Source: DATFMP01 sp035266845 (GTDB taxonomy: Bacteria > SAR324 > JACQKK01). Taken from it: a stretch of DNA of 59,527 nucleotides. Below the pieces are notes generated by a model. That model had not been told where the DNA came from. It worked only from the letters and a program-made list of their open reading frames with translations, and made no database searches. Where the stretch lies: NCBI GenBank assembly GCA_035266845.1, contig DATFMP010000058.1, positions 1-59,527 on the forward strand, written 5' to 3'. Of this stretch, positions 39,296 to 47,590 are shown piece by piece (the stretch's first letter is position 1; every line of letters starts with the position of its first letter). Position numbers and translations under genes: made by a program.

Positions 39296-40498
39296 TCAGC
39301 GCTCCAGTTCACCGCCGATCATGTTGATGGAACCGAAGATGGGCACGATGTCCGCCACGTAGTGGCCCACCGTCATCTCGGGCACGGCAGCCACGTAGTT
39401 GAAGCACGGCGGGCGCACGCGGCACTTGACCGGGTGCCCGCTGCCGTCCGAGACCACGTAAAAGCCTAGCTCGCCGTTGCCACCCTCCACGGCATGGTAG
39501 GCTTCCCCGGGCGGGGGCTTGGGGCCCTCCATGACAATCTTGAAGTGGTCGATCAGGCCCTCGATGCTGTTGAAGACCTCGTACTTGTCCGGCATCCACA
39601 CGCGCCGGTCGCGACAGTGGAAGTCGCCCGGGGGCAGCTTTTCCACCGCGTGGCGGATGATGCGAATGGACTGGCGAATCTCCTCCTGGCGCACCAGGAA
39701 GCGGTCGAAGCAGTCGCCCACGGTGCCCACGGGAATCTCGAAGTCCAGCTCGTCGTAGACCAGGTACGGGTCGGCCCGACGCAGGTCGTACGGCACACCC
39801 GTAGCCCGCAGCATGGGGCCAGTGAACCCGTGCTCGATGGCGCGCTCGCGGGACAGGATGCCGATGTCCTTGAGGCGGTCGATGAAGATCTTGTTGCGCA
39901 GAATCAGCGCCTCGCCCTCGTTAAGCGCCTCCTCCACCTTGACCAAGCGCTCGTCCAGCATGGTGAGAAAGCCGTAGGGCAGATCGTTGGCGTTGCCGCC
40001 GATGCGGGTCCAGTTGGTGGTCAGGCGCGCGCCGGTCACCTCCTCCACGAGTTCCCAGAGGTGTTCGCGGGCCTTGATGAACCACAGGAACACCGTCATG
40101 GCGCCGACTTCCATGGCCGAGGCGCCGTTGCAGGTGAGGTGGTCGGTAATGCGGGATATCTCGGACATGATCACGCGGGCATACTGGGCGCGCCGCGGCA
40201 CCTCTACCTGGAACAGCTTCTCCACCGCCAGCACGTAACCCACGTTGTTGATGAGCGGGCTGACGTAGTTCAGGCGGTCGGTGTAGGGAATCACATTGAT
40301 GTAGGTGGTGTTCTCGGCCTCCTTCTCGAACCCACGGTGCAGGTAGCCGATGTCCGCTTCCATCTTCTCGATCACCTCACCGTCCAGCTGGCACCGGAAG
40401 CGCGTGATGCCGTGCATGGCCGGGTGCTGCGGACCCAGCTCTATGGTCATCGGTTCGGAGCCGAAGTCCAGCGGCTTGAGGTGGCGTTGGGACTCCAT
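39296..40498 (-). CDS. nuoD: NADH-quinone oxidoreductase subunit D
   Basis: NuoD (49-kDa subunit) lines the quinone site of complex I with NuoB. The 400-aa protein shows IELGPQHPAMHGITRF (the quinone-site His loop), EADIGYLHRGFEK, NVIPYTDRLNYVSPL, SEISRITDHLTCNG, then RIGGNANDLPYG and a C-terminal MxxGHYVADIVPIFGSINMIGGELER, the usual ending given here in part. It is a stand-alone NuoD, not the fused NuoCD of enterobacteria. It starts six bases after nuoC. All expected parts are present. Confidence 0.96.
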   Translation of the reverse strand: MESQRHLKPLDFGSEPMTIELGPQHPAMHGITRFRCQLDGEVIEKMEADIGYLHRGFEKEAENTTYINVIPYTDRLNYVSPLINNVGYVLAVEKLFQVEVPRRAQYARVIMSEISRITDHLTCNGASAMEVGAMTVFLWFIKAREHLWELVEEVTGARLTTNWTRIGGNANDLPYGFLTMLDERLVKVEEALNEGEALILRNKIFIDRLKDIGILSRERAIEHGFTGPMLRATGVPYDLRRADPYLVYDELDFEIPVGTVGDCFDRFLVRQEEIRQSIRIIRHAVEKLPPGDFHCRDRRVWMPDKYEVFNSIEGLIDHFKIVMEGPKPPPGEAYHAVEGGNGELGFYVVSDGSGHPVKCRVRPPCFNYVAAVPEMTVGHYVADIVPIFGSINMIGGELER

Positions 40499-40504
40499 GG
40501 CGAC

Positions 40505-41143
40505 TCAGCTCTCCTGGCGTTCCAAGGTAACGGCGGGGGTATGCGGGTGCTCCACGGGCTGGAAGCGCTCGCCGTAGTCGTAGCGCTCCTTTACCGGCCG
40601 CATGGGCACCAGCGGCTGCTGGCGGCCCTTTGGATAGTCCTTGCGCAGGGGGTGGCCCTCGAATCCGTCATAGAGCAGCAGGGGCTTTAGGTTCGGGTGG
40701 CCCTTGAAGCTGATGCCGTACATCTCGTGGCACTCGCGTTCGTACCAGTCCGCGGCGATCCACAGCTCCCGTATGCTGTCCACCTCGGGCGCCTGTGCCT
40801 CCACCGGCACCTTCACCCGCAGCCGGTGCGGCACGGTGAGCGACTTGAGGTGGTAAACCACCTCGAAGCGCGGCGTCCGCGGCAGGTAGTCCACCGCTGT
40901 CAGGTCGATCATCAGATCGAAAGCGCAGCGCGGATCGCGCTTGAGGAAGGCGAATACGTCCCGCATGCCCTCGCGGCGGATGCTCACCGTCTCATCGCCG
41001 TGCTGGGCGTGGTGGCCCAGCACCCGCTCGCCGAACTGCTCCTGGAGCAGGCGCGTAAGGGGCGGCGGCTCGGGTGCGGGGGGCGCTGCGGGCGCGTCCG
41101 GCGCCGTTTCGGGGGCGGAGGGTTTGGCGCTGTCTTCGCTCAT
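40505..41143 (-). CDS. nuoC: NADH-quinone oxidoreductase subunit C
   Basis: NuoC (30-kDa subunit) supports NuoD at the membrane-proximal arm. The 212-aa protein has an Ala/Pro-rich N-terminal tail (about 1-35) followed by the family core: FDLMIDLTAVDYLPRTPRFEV, VYHLKSLTVPHRLRVKVPV and the signature ERECHEMYGISFKGHPNLKPLLLYDGFEGHPLRKDYP (given by its parts ECHEMYGI and HPLRKDYP). I chose ATG 41141-41143; a TTG five codons upstream is the alternative. It is not fused to NuoD. It lies 61 bases after nuoB. Confidence 0.94.
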   Translation of the reverse strand: MSEDSAKPSAPETAPDAPAAPPAPEPPPLTRLLQEQFGERVLGHHAQHGDETVSIRREGMRDVFAFLKRDPRCAFDLMIDLTAVDYLPRTPRFEVVYHLKSLTVPHRLRVKVPVEAQAPEVDSIRELWIAADWYERECHEMYGISFKGHPNLKPLLLYDGFEGHPLRKDYPKGRQQPLVPMRPVKERYDYGERFQPVEHPHTPAVTLERQES

Positions 41144-41204
41144 CGGTGCTTCCGGCAAGTAAGGTCGGCGGTGGTTGGACGCAGATCGCAGGGCGGCCGC
41201 AGCG

Positions 41205-41732
41205 CTAGTCGCGGCTCAGCACGAGCGGTTCCTTGGTCTGGCGCGGATTGATCCCGCTCATGCCATGGGGTCCACGCTCCTGGATCAGGCGCTGCAGCTC
41301 GATGATGCCGTCCAGCACCGCTTCCGGGCGCGGCGGGCAGCCGGCGATGTAGATGTCCACGGGAATGATGCGGTCGATGCCCGGCACCGCCGTATAGTTC
41401 TGGTAGAAGCCCCCCGAGGAGGCGCAAGCGCCGAAGGCGATGACCCACTTGGGATCGGCCATCTGCTCGTACACCCGCTTCAGCACCGGGGCCATTTTCT
41501 GGTTCACCGTGCCCACCACCCACAGCACGTCGGACTGCCGCGGGGAGAAGCGCGGAATCTCCGCGCCGAAGCGGGACTGGTCATAGTGCGAGGCGCTGAC
41601 GGCCATGTACTCCATGCCGCAGCAGGCCGTCACGAACGGATACTGGAACAGCGAGAACTTGCGCGCCCAGTTGAGGACCTGATCCAGCTTGGTGGTGACG
41701 TACGCGTCGGCGAACGGAAATTTCATTCCCAT
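41205..41732 (-). CDS. nuoB: NADH-quinone oxidoreductase subunit B
   Basis: NuoB ligates the terminal [4Fe-4S] cluster N2, which reduces the quinone. The 175-aa protein holds the tandem cysteine motif TACCGMEYMAVS with the further ligands in FGACASSGG and YIAGCPPRPEA, all present. Three in-frame ATGs lie close together; ATG 41730-41732 has AAGGAG exactly seven bases upstream and is preferred, giving a 10-base overlap with nuoA. ATG 41724-41726 would instead overlap the nuoA stop by three bases. Confidence 0.95.
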   Translation of the reverse strand: MGMKFPFADAYVTTKLDQVLNWARKFSLFQYPFVTACCGMEYMAVSASHYDQSRFGAEIPRFSPRQSDVLWVVGTVNQKMAPVLKRVYEQMADPKWVIAFGACASSGGFYQNYTAVPGIDRIIPVDIYIAGCPPRPEAVLDGIIELQRLIQERGPHGMSGINPRQTKEPLVLSRD

Positions 41733-42082
41733 TCCAGGGCTCCTTTCCTCCAATCGTAGACGAGGCCGATCAGGAGGATCACGAAGAAGATCATCATCAC
41801 CCAGAAGCCGTAGAAGCCCAGCTCGCGGAACTTCACGGCCCAGGGGTAGAAGAACACGATCTCCACGTCGAAGATGAGGAACGTGAGCGCCACCATGTAG
41901 AAGCGCACGCTGTAGCGGCGGAACTGCGAGCCCTGCGTGGGCATGCCCGATTCGAAGGGCATCGACTTGGTGGCCGAGGGCTTGCTGGGCCCGAAGAGGA
42001 TGCTCAGGCCCGTGAAAAGGGCCCCGATCCCCAACGCCACCACGATCAGGAACAGCACCGGCAGATATTGTTCACTCAGCAT
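41723..42082 (-). CDS. nuoA: NADH-quinone oxidoreductase subunit A
   Basis: NuoA is the small three-helix membrane subunit (119 aa here) at the junction of the two arms. Helices lie at about 9-29, 62-85 and 90-110. The conserved loop between the first two carries the family signature KSMPFESGMPTQGSQFRRYSV, kept in its parts PFESGMP and RRYSVRFY, followed by FLIFDVEIVFFYPWAV. It is the first gene of the nuoABCDHI operon, and its end overlaps nuoB. The 169-base gap upstream separates it from the FAD/Fe-S dehydrogenase gene on the same strand. Confidence 0.95.
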   Translation of the reverse strand: MLSEQYLPVLFLIVVALGIGALFTGLSILFGPSKPSATKSMPFESGMPTQGSQFRRYSVRFYMVALTFLIFDVEIVFFYPWAVKFRELGFYGFWVMMIFFVILLIGLVYDWRKGALEWE

Positions 42083-42251
42083 GCGATCTCGCTTCTGGCA
42101 TCCTGCCCGCGGGGGAAGATGTGCGGCGGCCTGCCGGGCGGGCCCGGCCCGCGGTCTGGCAGCTCCACGCGTCCAACGAGCAGGCTATCACAGGGTGACC
42201 GTGCAATGTCAACGCGCACGCGGCTTTGCGGCCCATCCAGAAGCCAGCAGG

Positions 42252-45158
42252 CTAGCCACGCAGGGCCTCGGCCACCACCTCCACCAAGTGCCGCGCGGCG
42301 CGCTGGGTGCCGTGCGCGATCTGCTGGCGGCAGGAGATGCCGTCCGCCACGATCACCGTCTCCGGCGCCGCCCGCTGCACGGCGGGGAACAGCCGCTGGC
42401 CACCGATGGCCATGGAAATCTCGTAGTGCTCCTTCTCGTAGCCGAAGGAGCCGGCCATGCCGCAGCAGCCGGAGGGAATCTCCCGCACCGTGGCGCCCGG
42501 AATGGCGCGCAGCACGCCCAGCGTGGGTCCCGTGCCCACCAGCGACTTCTGGTGGCAGTGGCCGTGCAGCAGATAGTCGCGCTTGGCCTCGCCATTGGCC
42601 GGGTAGGGCAAGCGGCCCTCCTTGGTGAGCTGGAACAGGAACTCGTCGATGGTCTGCACCTGCGCCGCCACGCGCTCGGTAGCCGCCCCCGGCAGCAGCG
42701 AGGGATAGTCCTCGCGCAGGGTGAGGATGCACGAGGGCTCCACGCCCACGATGGGGATGCCCTGCTCCGCGTAGGGCGTCAGCGCGCGCACGTTGAAGGC
42801 GGCCATCTCGCGGGCCTGGGGCAGCAGACCCTTGGAGATGGTCGGCCGGCCGCAGCACTTGCGCGCCGGTACGATCACCTGATAGCCGGCGCGCTCCAGC
42901 ACCTCCACGGCGTCCTTGCCCAGACTGGGCACGTTGTATTCCATGAACGTGTCCTGGAACAGCACCACGGTGGGCCGCGCCATGCCGTTGCCACTCGGCG
43001 CTGCGGCCGTACCGTTCCTGCCGTTGCCCCGCAGGTGACGCCGATACCAGTGCGAGAAGCGCCGGCGCCGGAAGGGCGGCAGCTTCCGCTGGGGTGCCAG
43101 CCCCAACTGGCTCAACAGCCAGCGGTTGGCTGCGCTAGCCGCGATCCAGTTGGAGATCGGCGCCAGCGCACTGCCCGCGCGGCTCAGCAGCTCGATGTTG
43201 CTGAATAGCCGGCTGCGCAGCGGTACGCCATTGACCTGCTGGTAGTGGTAGAGGAACTCGTACTTCATCTTGGCCATGTCCACCTGTGAAGGGCACTCGG
43301 TCTTGCAGGCCTTGCACTCCAGGCAGAGGTCCATGGATTCGTACATTTCCGGGCTGGCCAGCTCGGTGAGCGGCAGATCGCCCTGCAGCAGCCCTCGAAG
43401 GGCATTGGAGCGCCCGCGGGTGGAGTGCCGGTCCTGGAGCGTCGCCTGGTACGAAGGGCACATCGTGCCCACGTCCAGCTTGCGGCACTGGCCGTTGCCG
43501 TTGCACATCTCCACGGCGAAGGAGAAGCCGCCCTCCTTGCTGAAGTCCAGCACCGTATCCAGCCGGTTCACGATGGGCTTGCCCCAGCGGAGGTTCTCCA
43601 TCGGGGGCTGGGCGTCGACGATTTTGCCCGGGTTCATCAGGTTGGTGGGGTCGAACGCCGCCTTCACGTCACGGAAAGCCTGGGTGAGCTGCGACCCGAA
43701 CAGCCGCTCGAGCAGCCACGAACGCGCCAGACCGTCCCCGTGCTCCCCGGAGACGCTGCCACCGTACTGCTCCACCAGGTCCGCCACCTCGCTGAAGATG
43801 GCCATCAGGCGGTCCTTCTCGCCGGCCTTCTTGAGGTCGATGAACGGGCGGATGTGCAGGCAGCCCACGGAGGAGTGGCCATAGTACCCGGCGTGTGTGC
43901 CGTGCTTCTTGACGATCTTGTCGAAGGCCTTCAGGTAATCGGCCAGCCGACTGGGGTCCACGGCGGTGTCTTCCACGAACGGCAAAGGCTTGGCGTCGAT
44001 GCGATGGCCCATCAGCAGGCCCAGGCCACCCTTGCGCAGGTTCCATACCTGCGCCTGCAGCTCCGGCTCCAGGGCGCGCACGTGGGCATAACCCATGTGG
44101 TTGCGCTTGAGGTCCGCCTCCAGCTTGTCCAGCTTGTCCTCCAGTTCGGCGCGGGTCTCGCCGTAAAACTCCACAATCACGATGGCGCCGGGCTGGCCCT
44201 CCAGGAAGCCCGTCTTGCCCGCGAAGACGGGCGAGCCGATGGCCTCCTTGATGATCGTGTCGTCCACCAGCTCCATGGCCGAGGGCTTGTGCTCCAGGAT
44301 CAGCGTATCGGCCTCCACCGCGCGGATCATGTCCTCGAACTGCGCCACCAGCAACGCCTTCATCCTGGGCAGCGGCACGATGCGCACCTTGAGGGCGTTC
44401 CACACCGCCAGGGTGCCCTCCGAGCCCACTAGCAACTTGGCGAAGTTCAGCGGCACATCGCGCTTGAGCACCTCGTCCAGGTTGTAGCCGGAGACGCGGC
44501 GCAGAATCTTGGGGAAGCGCCGCCCCACCTCGTCCCGGTTATCCTCCGCGATGCGCAGCACCTCGCGGTAGATGTGCCCCTCCAGCGTCTCGGCACGCAG
44601 CTTGGCCTCCAGGGCAGAGGGATCCAGCGCCCCGAACGTGACGCGTGAGCCGTCGCTGAGGATCACGTCCGCCTCGATCACGTGATCCACCGTCTTGCCG
44701 TAGAGGATCGAGCGGGCGCCGCAGGAGTTGTTGCCCGTCATGCCACCGATGGTGGCACGGTTGCTGGTGGAGGTATCGGGGCCGAAGCCGAAGCCGTGAG
44801 GCGCCAGGTAGCTGTTGAGCTGATCCTGCACCACGCCGGGTTGCACGCGCACCCAGCCCTCCTCCGTGTTCAGCTCCAACACCTTGTTCATGTGCGTGGC
44901 CAGGTCCATCATCACGGCGCGGCCCACGCACTGACCGGCCAGGGAGGTGCCGCCGCCGCGGGGCAGCACGGGCATGGCGTGCTTGCCGGCCACCTCCACC
45001 ACGGCGTGCAGGTCGTCCGCATCAGCGGGGTGCACCACACCCAGCGGCTCGATCTGGTACATGCTGGCGTCTGTGCTGTAGAGCTGGCGGGAGAGCTTGT
45101 CGAAGCGGACTTCGCCGCGCAGGTTATGCAGCAGATCGCTGTACAGGTCGTTCAGCAT
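42252..45158 (-). CDS. Fused FAD-linked oxidase and Fe-S protein (D-2-hydroxyacid/D-lactate dehydrogenase type)
   Basis: The 968-aa protein joins a GlcD-like and a GlcF-like part. Residues 1-510 form the VAO-type flavin domain, with PRGGGTSLAGQCVG (FAD pyrophosphate), SNRATIGGMTGNNSCGARS and the flavin-attachment region SVSGEHGDGL. Residues 550-680 carry [4Fe-4S] motifs, including CNGNGQCRK and CLECKACKTECPS. The C-terminal part (about 740-968) has two CCG-type domains (CCGRPTISKG, then CCGMAGSFGYEKEHYEIS). This architecture is shared by YdiJ/Dld-II enzymes oxidising D-lactate or D-2-hydroxyglutarate and passing electrons to the quinone pool. It lies between thiolase and nuoA on one strand; substrate is undetermined. 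Confidence 0.9.
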   Translation of the reverse strand: MLNDLYSDLLHNLRGEVRFDKLSRQLYSTDASMYQIEPLGVVHPADADDLHAVVEVAGKHAMPVLPRGGGTSLAGQCVGRAVMMDLATHMNKVLELNTEEGWVRVQPGVVQDQLNSYLAPHGFGFGPDTSTSNRATIGGMTGNNSCGARSILYGKTVDHVIEADVILSDGSRVTFGALDPSALEAKLRAETLEGHIYREVLRIAEDNRDEVGRRFPKILRRVSGYNLDEVLKRDVPLNFAKLLVGSEGTLAVWNALKVRIVPLPRMKALLVAQFEDMIRAVEADTLILEHKPSAMELVDDTIIKEAIGSPVFAGKTGFLEGQPGAIVIVEFYGETRAELEDKLDKLEADLKRNHMGYAHVRALEPELQAQVWNLRKGGLGLLMGHRIDAKPLPFVEDTAVDPSRLADYLKAFDKIVKKHGTHAGYYGHSSVGCLHIRPFIDLKKAGEKDRLMAIFSEVADLVEQYGGSVSGEHGDGLARSWLLERLFGSQLTQAFRDVKAAFDPTNLMNPGKIVDAQPPMENLRWGKPIVNRLDTVLDFSKEGGFSFAVEMCNGNGQCRKLDVGTMCPSYQATLQDRHSTRGRSNALRGLLQGDLPLTELASPEMYESMDLCLECKACKTECPSQVDMAKMKYEFLYHYQQVNGVPLRSRLFSNIELLSRAGSALAPISNWIAASAANRWLLSQLGLAPQRKLPPFRRRRFSHWYRRHLRGNGRNGTAAAPSGNGMARPTVVLFQDTFMEYNVPSLGKDAVEVLERAGYQVIVPARKCCGRPTISKGLLPQAREMAAFNVRALTPYAEQGIPIVGVEPSCILTLREDYPSLLPGAATERVAAQVQTIDEFLFQLTKEGRLPYPANGEAKRDYLLHGHCHQKSLVGTGPTLGVLRAIPGATVREIPSGCCGMAGSFGYEKEHYEISMAIGGQRLFPAVQRAAPETVIVADGISCRQQIAHGTQRAARHLVEVVAEALRG

Positions 45159-45300
45159 CAGGGGGTACTCCTGGACGCCTCAATGGCGCAGTTGGAGATG
45201 CTCCGGCGCGGACGGCGCAGGACCGGCCCGCCCACGCCGGCACCGCGGGGCGCCGGACGCGGGCGATGGCGCTGCGCACCGCGCTGAGCCGCAAGCGCGG

Positions 45301-46548
45301 CTAGACGCGCTCGATGATGGTGGCGATGCCCATTCCGCCGCCGATGCACAGCGTGACCAGGGCGGTGGAAAGGTCCCGGCGCTCCAGCTCGTCCAGCGCC
45401 GTGCCGATCAGGATGGCGCCCGTAGCCCCGATGGGATGGCCCAGCGCAATGGCGCCACCGTTCACGTTGACCTTCTCCGGATCCAGCTCCAGGTCGCGGA
45501 TGGTCTTCATGGGCACGCAGGCGAAGGCCTCGTTGATCTCCCACAGGTCGATGTCCTCGACGCCCATGCCCGCCTTGGCCAGCGCCTTGCGGCTGGCCGG
45601 CCCGGGAGCCGTGAGCATGATCACCGGCTCGGAGCCCACCGTGGCCAGAGCCTTGATGCGGGCGCGGGGCTTCAGGCCGTGGGCCTGGGCATAGTCGCTG
45701 GAGGCGACCAGCACCGCCGCGGCCCCGTCCACGATGCCGCTGGAGTTGCCGGCGTGGTGCACGTGGCGGATCTGCTTGGCATGCGGATAGACCCGCAGCG
45801 CCATCTGGTCGAAGGTCTCACCCTTGCCGTAGGGATCGTGCGCTCCCATGACCTCGAAGGAGGCCTTGAGCTGCCCCAGGCTCTCCAGCGTCGTATCGGG
45901 CCGCGCAAACTCGTCCTGGTCCAGCAGCACCTTGCCGTCACGGTCCAGCACGGGCACCAGGCTCTTGTCGAAGCGCCGTTCCGCCAGGGCCGCGCCCGCC
46001 TTGCGCTGACTCTCCACGGCGAAGCCATCCACGTCCTCGCGGGTGAAGCCCTCCAGCGTGGCGATGAGGTCCGCCGAGATGCCCTGGGGCACCATGGGGT
46101 GCAGGGCGCGCAGCTCCAGGTTGCCGCCGTCCAGCCCGCCACCGTCCGAGCCAATGGGCTGGTGGCTCATGGATTCCACGCCGCCGCCCACCACCAGATC
46201 CTGCTGGCCGGAGAGCACGCCCATCACGGCGAAGTTCATGCCCTGCAGGCCGGAGCCGCAGAAGCGGTTCAGGGCCACGCCGCCCACTTCCTGCGGCCAT
46301 TGCGCCAGCAACACCGCGTTGCGCGCGATGTTGGCGCCCTGCTCGCCCGCCTGGGAGACGCAGCCGGCCACCACATCGTCCACCTCCCGCACGTCCACCG
46401 GGTTGCGATCGGCCAACGCCGTCAAGCAGGTGGCCAGCAGATTGGTGGGGTGCGTCTCGGCAAGGGACCCTCCGGGCTTTTCCGGCGTGCCGCGCTTGCC
46501 CTTGCCGCGCGGCGTGCGAACGGCGTCGATGATCCAGGCTTCTCTCAT
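45301..46548 (-). CDS. Acetyl-CoA acyltransferase (thiolase)
   Basis: Thiolase cleaves 3-ketoacyl-CoA to acetyl-CoA plus a shortened acyl-CoA, or condenses two acyl-CoAs. The 415-aa protein has the nucleophile Cys in NRFCGSGLQGMN (about 88), the loop His in GHPIGATGAI (about 370) and the second Cys in CIGGGMGIA (about 405). All catalytic residues are therefore intact. It starts at ATG 46546-46548. It is on the same strand as, and upstream of, the FAD/Fe-S dehydrogenase. Two enoyl-CoA hydratase-family genes elsewhere in the window would supply related steps. Degradative versus biosynthetic subtype cannot be decided. Confidence 0.92.
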   Translation of the reverse strand: MREAWIIDAVRTPRGKGKRGTPEKPGGSLAETHPTNLLATCLTALADRNPVDVREVDDVVAGCVSQAGEQGANIARNAVLLAQWPQEVGGVALNRFCGSGLQGMNFAVMGVLSGQQDLVVGGGVESMSHQPIGSDGGGLDGGNLELRALHPMVPQGISADLIATLEGFTREDVDGFAVESQRKAGAALAERRFDKSLVPVLDRDGKVLLDQDEFARPDTTLESLGQLKASFEVMGAHDPYGKGETFDQMALRVYPHAKQIRHVHHAGNSSGIVDGAAAVLVASSDYAQAHGLKPRARIKALATVGSEPVIMLTAPGPASRKALAKAGMGVEDIDLWEINEAFACVPMKTIRDLELDPEKVNVNGGAIALGHPIGATGAILIGTALDELERRDLSTALVTLCIGGGMGIATIIERV

Positions 46549-46636
46549 GGTCGGCTCCCTGATGGCATTGGCTCGTCCCCGTGCGGCGGTGGCCGCTCCA
46601 AACCCGGGTGGCGGCCCGTGGCGCAGGCCCCCCTGC

Positions 46637-46658
46637 AATCGTGGAGCTTCCCACGATT
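46637..46658. promoter_or_regulatory. Perfect 8-bp palindrome upstream of thiolase
   Basis: AATCGTGG (46637-46644) is exactly inverted at 46651-46658 (CCACGATT), six bases apart. It lies 89 bases upstream of the thiolase start codon on the minus strand. The symmetry and position would suit a dimeric-repressor operator, as is usual for TetR/FadR-type control of beta-oxidation genes. No regulator gene is adjacent, so this is only a possibility. Confidence 0.4.
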
Positions 46659-46761
46659 CGCGGCGGAGTTCAACGGGCGGTGGCGCCGCCAGACGCGGCA
46701 CCCCGCCAGAAACGGTGCCGGCCACGAACGGTGCCGGGAGCCTCCCCACTGCGTTTCAACG

Positions 46762-46826
46762 GCAGATCCCTCGTTCCGCCCGGGGTGACGCCCGATCGGT
46801 GTCATTTCGAGTGCAGCGCGAAATCG
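46762..46826. repeat. Intergenic palindromic repeat (GTCATTTCGAG type)
   Basis: CAGATCCCTCGTTCCGCCCGG with GTGACG, followed by GTCATTTCGAGTGCAGCGCG and AAATCGAT, has the layout of a widespread bacterial intergenic repeat. That repeat pairs a CAGATCCCTCGC..GGGATGAC half with a GTCATTTCGAG..CGAGAAATC half. Each half can form a short hairpin: ATTTCG (46804-46809) pairs with CGAAAT (46819-46824). A partial second copy is at 52428-52451. Transposon-borne or REP-like origin is possible. Confidence 0.6.
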
Positions 46827-46991
46827 ATGGTCCGCGGGACGCACGGTGGGCCAACCCGCTCTGCCGATTGCATTTCCGGCGCGGGGCAACCATACAATGA
46901 CGCGGAGGGGAGCAGACGCTGGGTGCGGGACAGACGTCCCGGCCGCAGCGCACCGCAGCACCCCACCCCACATCGCACAAAGGAGGAACCC

Positions 46992-47477
46992 ATGGTCGCC
47001 TACGCTGGCTTCTGGTTGCGCCTCATCGCCGTCATCATCGATACCGTGGTCGTGGACATCATCGGATTCCTGCTCGGCGCGGTGCTGACCCTCGTGGTGC
47101 ACACCGCCACGCCCGACGACCCGGCTGCCCTGGCAGCCAGTAGCCTGATTGGTGCGGTCATCGGCCTGCTCTACTGGGCCGTGCTGGAAAGCTCCCCGTG
47201 GCAGGCCACGCTGGGCAAGCTGGCGGTGGGCATCCGCGTGACGGACCTACAGGGGCAACGCATCAGCTTCGGACGCGCCCTGGGCCGCACGCTGGCGAAG
47301 ATCCTCTCGGGGCTGATCCTGATGATCGGCTACCTGATGGTGGCCTTCACCGAGCGCAAGCAGGGCCTGCACGACATGATCGCCGGCACCTTGGTGGTCA
47401 AGCGAAGTAGCGTGCCGGCCGAGCCGGCCTCGCAGACGATGTCCGGCGCCGCCCCTGACCGCCCCACGCCTCGGTAG
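46992..47477 (+). CDS. RDD-family membrane protein
   Basis: The 161-aa protein starts MVAYAGFWLRLIAVIIDTVVVDIIGF, with the RDD-type residues Arg10 and Asp17 in the first helix. Further helices lie at about 17-40, 50-75 and 110-130. After YWAVLESSPWQATLGKLAVGIRV the conserved DLQGQRISFGRALGRTLAKILS and FTERKQGLHDMIAGTLVVK follow. These are the family hallmarks. RDD proteins are small membrane proteins, some proposed as sodium transporters, but most have no known role. The start has AGGAGG five bases upstream. It is convergent with ychF. Confidence 0.85.
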   Translation: MVAYAGFWLRLIAVIIDTVVVDIIGFLLGAVLTLVVHTATPDDPAALAASSLIGAVIGLLYWAVLESSPWQATLGKLAVGIRVTDLQGQRISFGRALGRTLAKILSGLILMIGYLMVAFTERKQGLHDMIAGTLVVKRSSVPAEPASQTMSGAAPDRPTPR

Positions 47478-47590
47478 GGCGACAACCGGAGGTCTTCGAG
47501 ACGCCCTGCGGCTGCGGGGCATCTCCGGCACGCGGACATTGGATGCAGTGGGTGCACGGCAACGGATCAACGGCTTGCGGAGCGGCGAGG

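Larger units (their letters stand above)
46549..46991. other. Divergent intergenic region with palindromes and a known-type repeat
   Basis: These 443 bases lie between thiolase and the RDD gene, transcribed away from each other. I see no coding content. The region holds a perfect 8-bp hairpin (46637-46658), a direct repeat of AACGGTGCCGG near 46705-46735, an intergenic palindromic repeat (46762-46826), and a likely -10 box TACAAT (46893-46898) about 95 bases before the RDD start. AGGAGG at 46981-46986 is the RDD ribosome site. Confidence 0.6.

Noticed and set aside
45097..46788. 563-codon plus-strand frame opposite thiolase.
   Set aside because: Thiolase is complete with all catalytic residues; the frame is a shadow.
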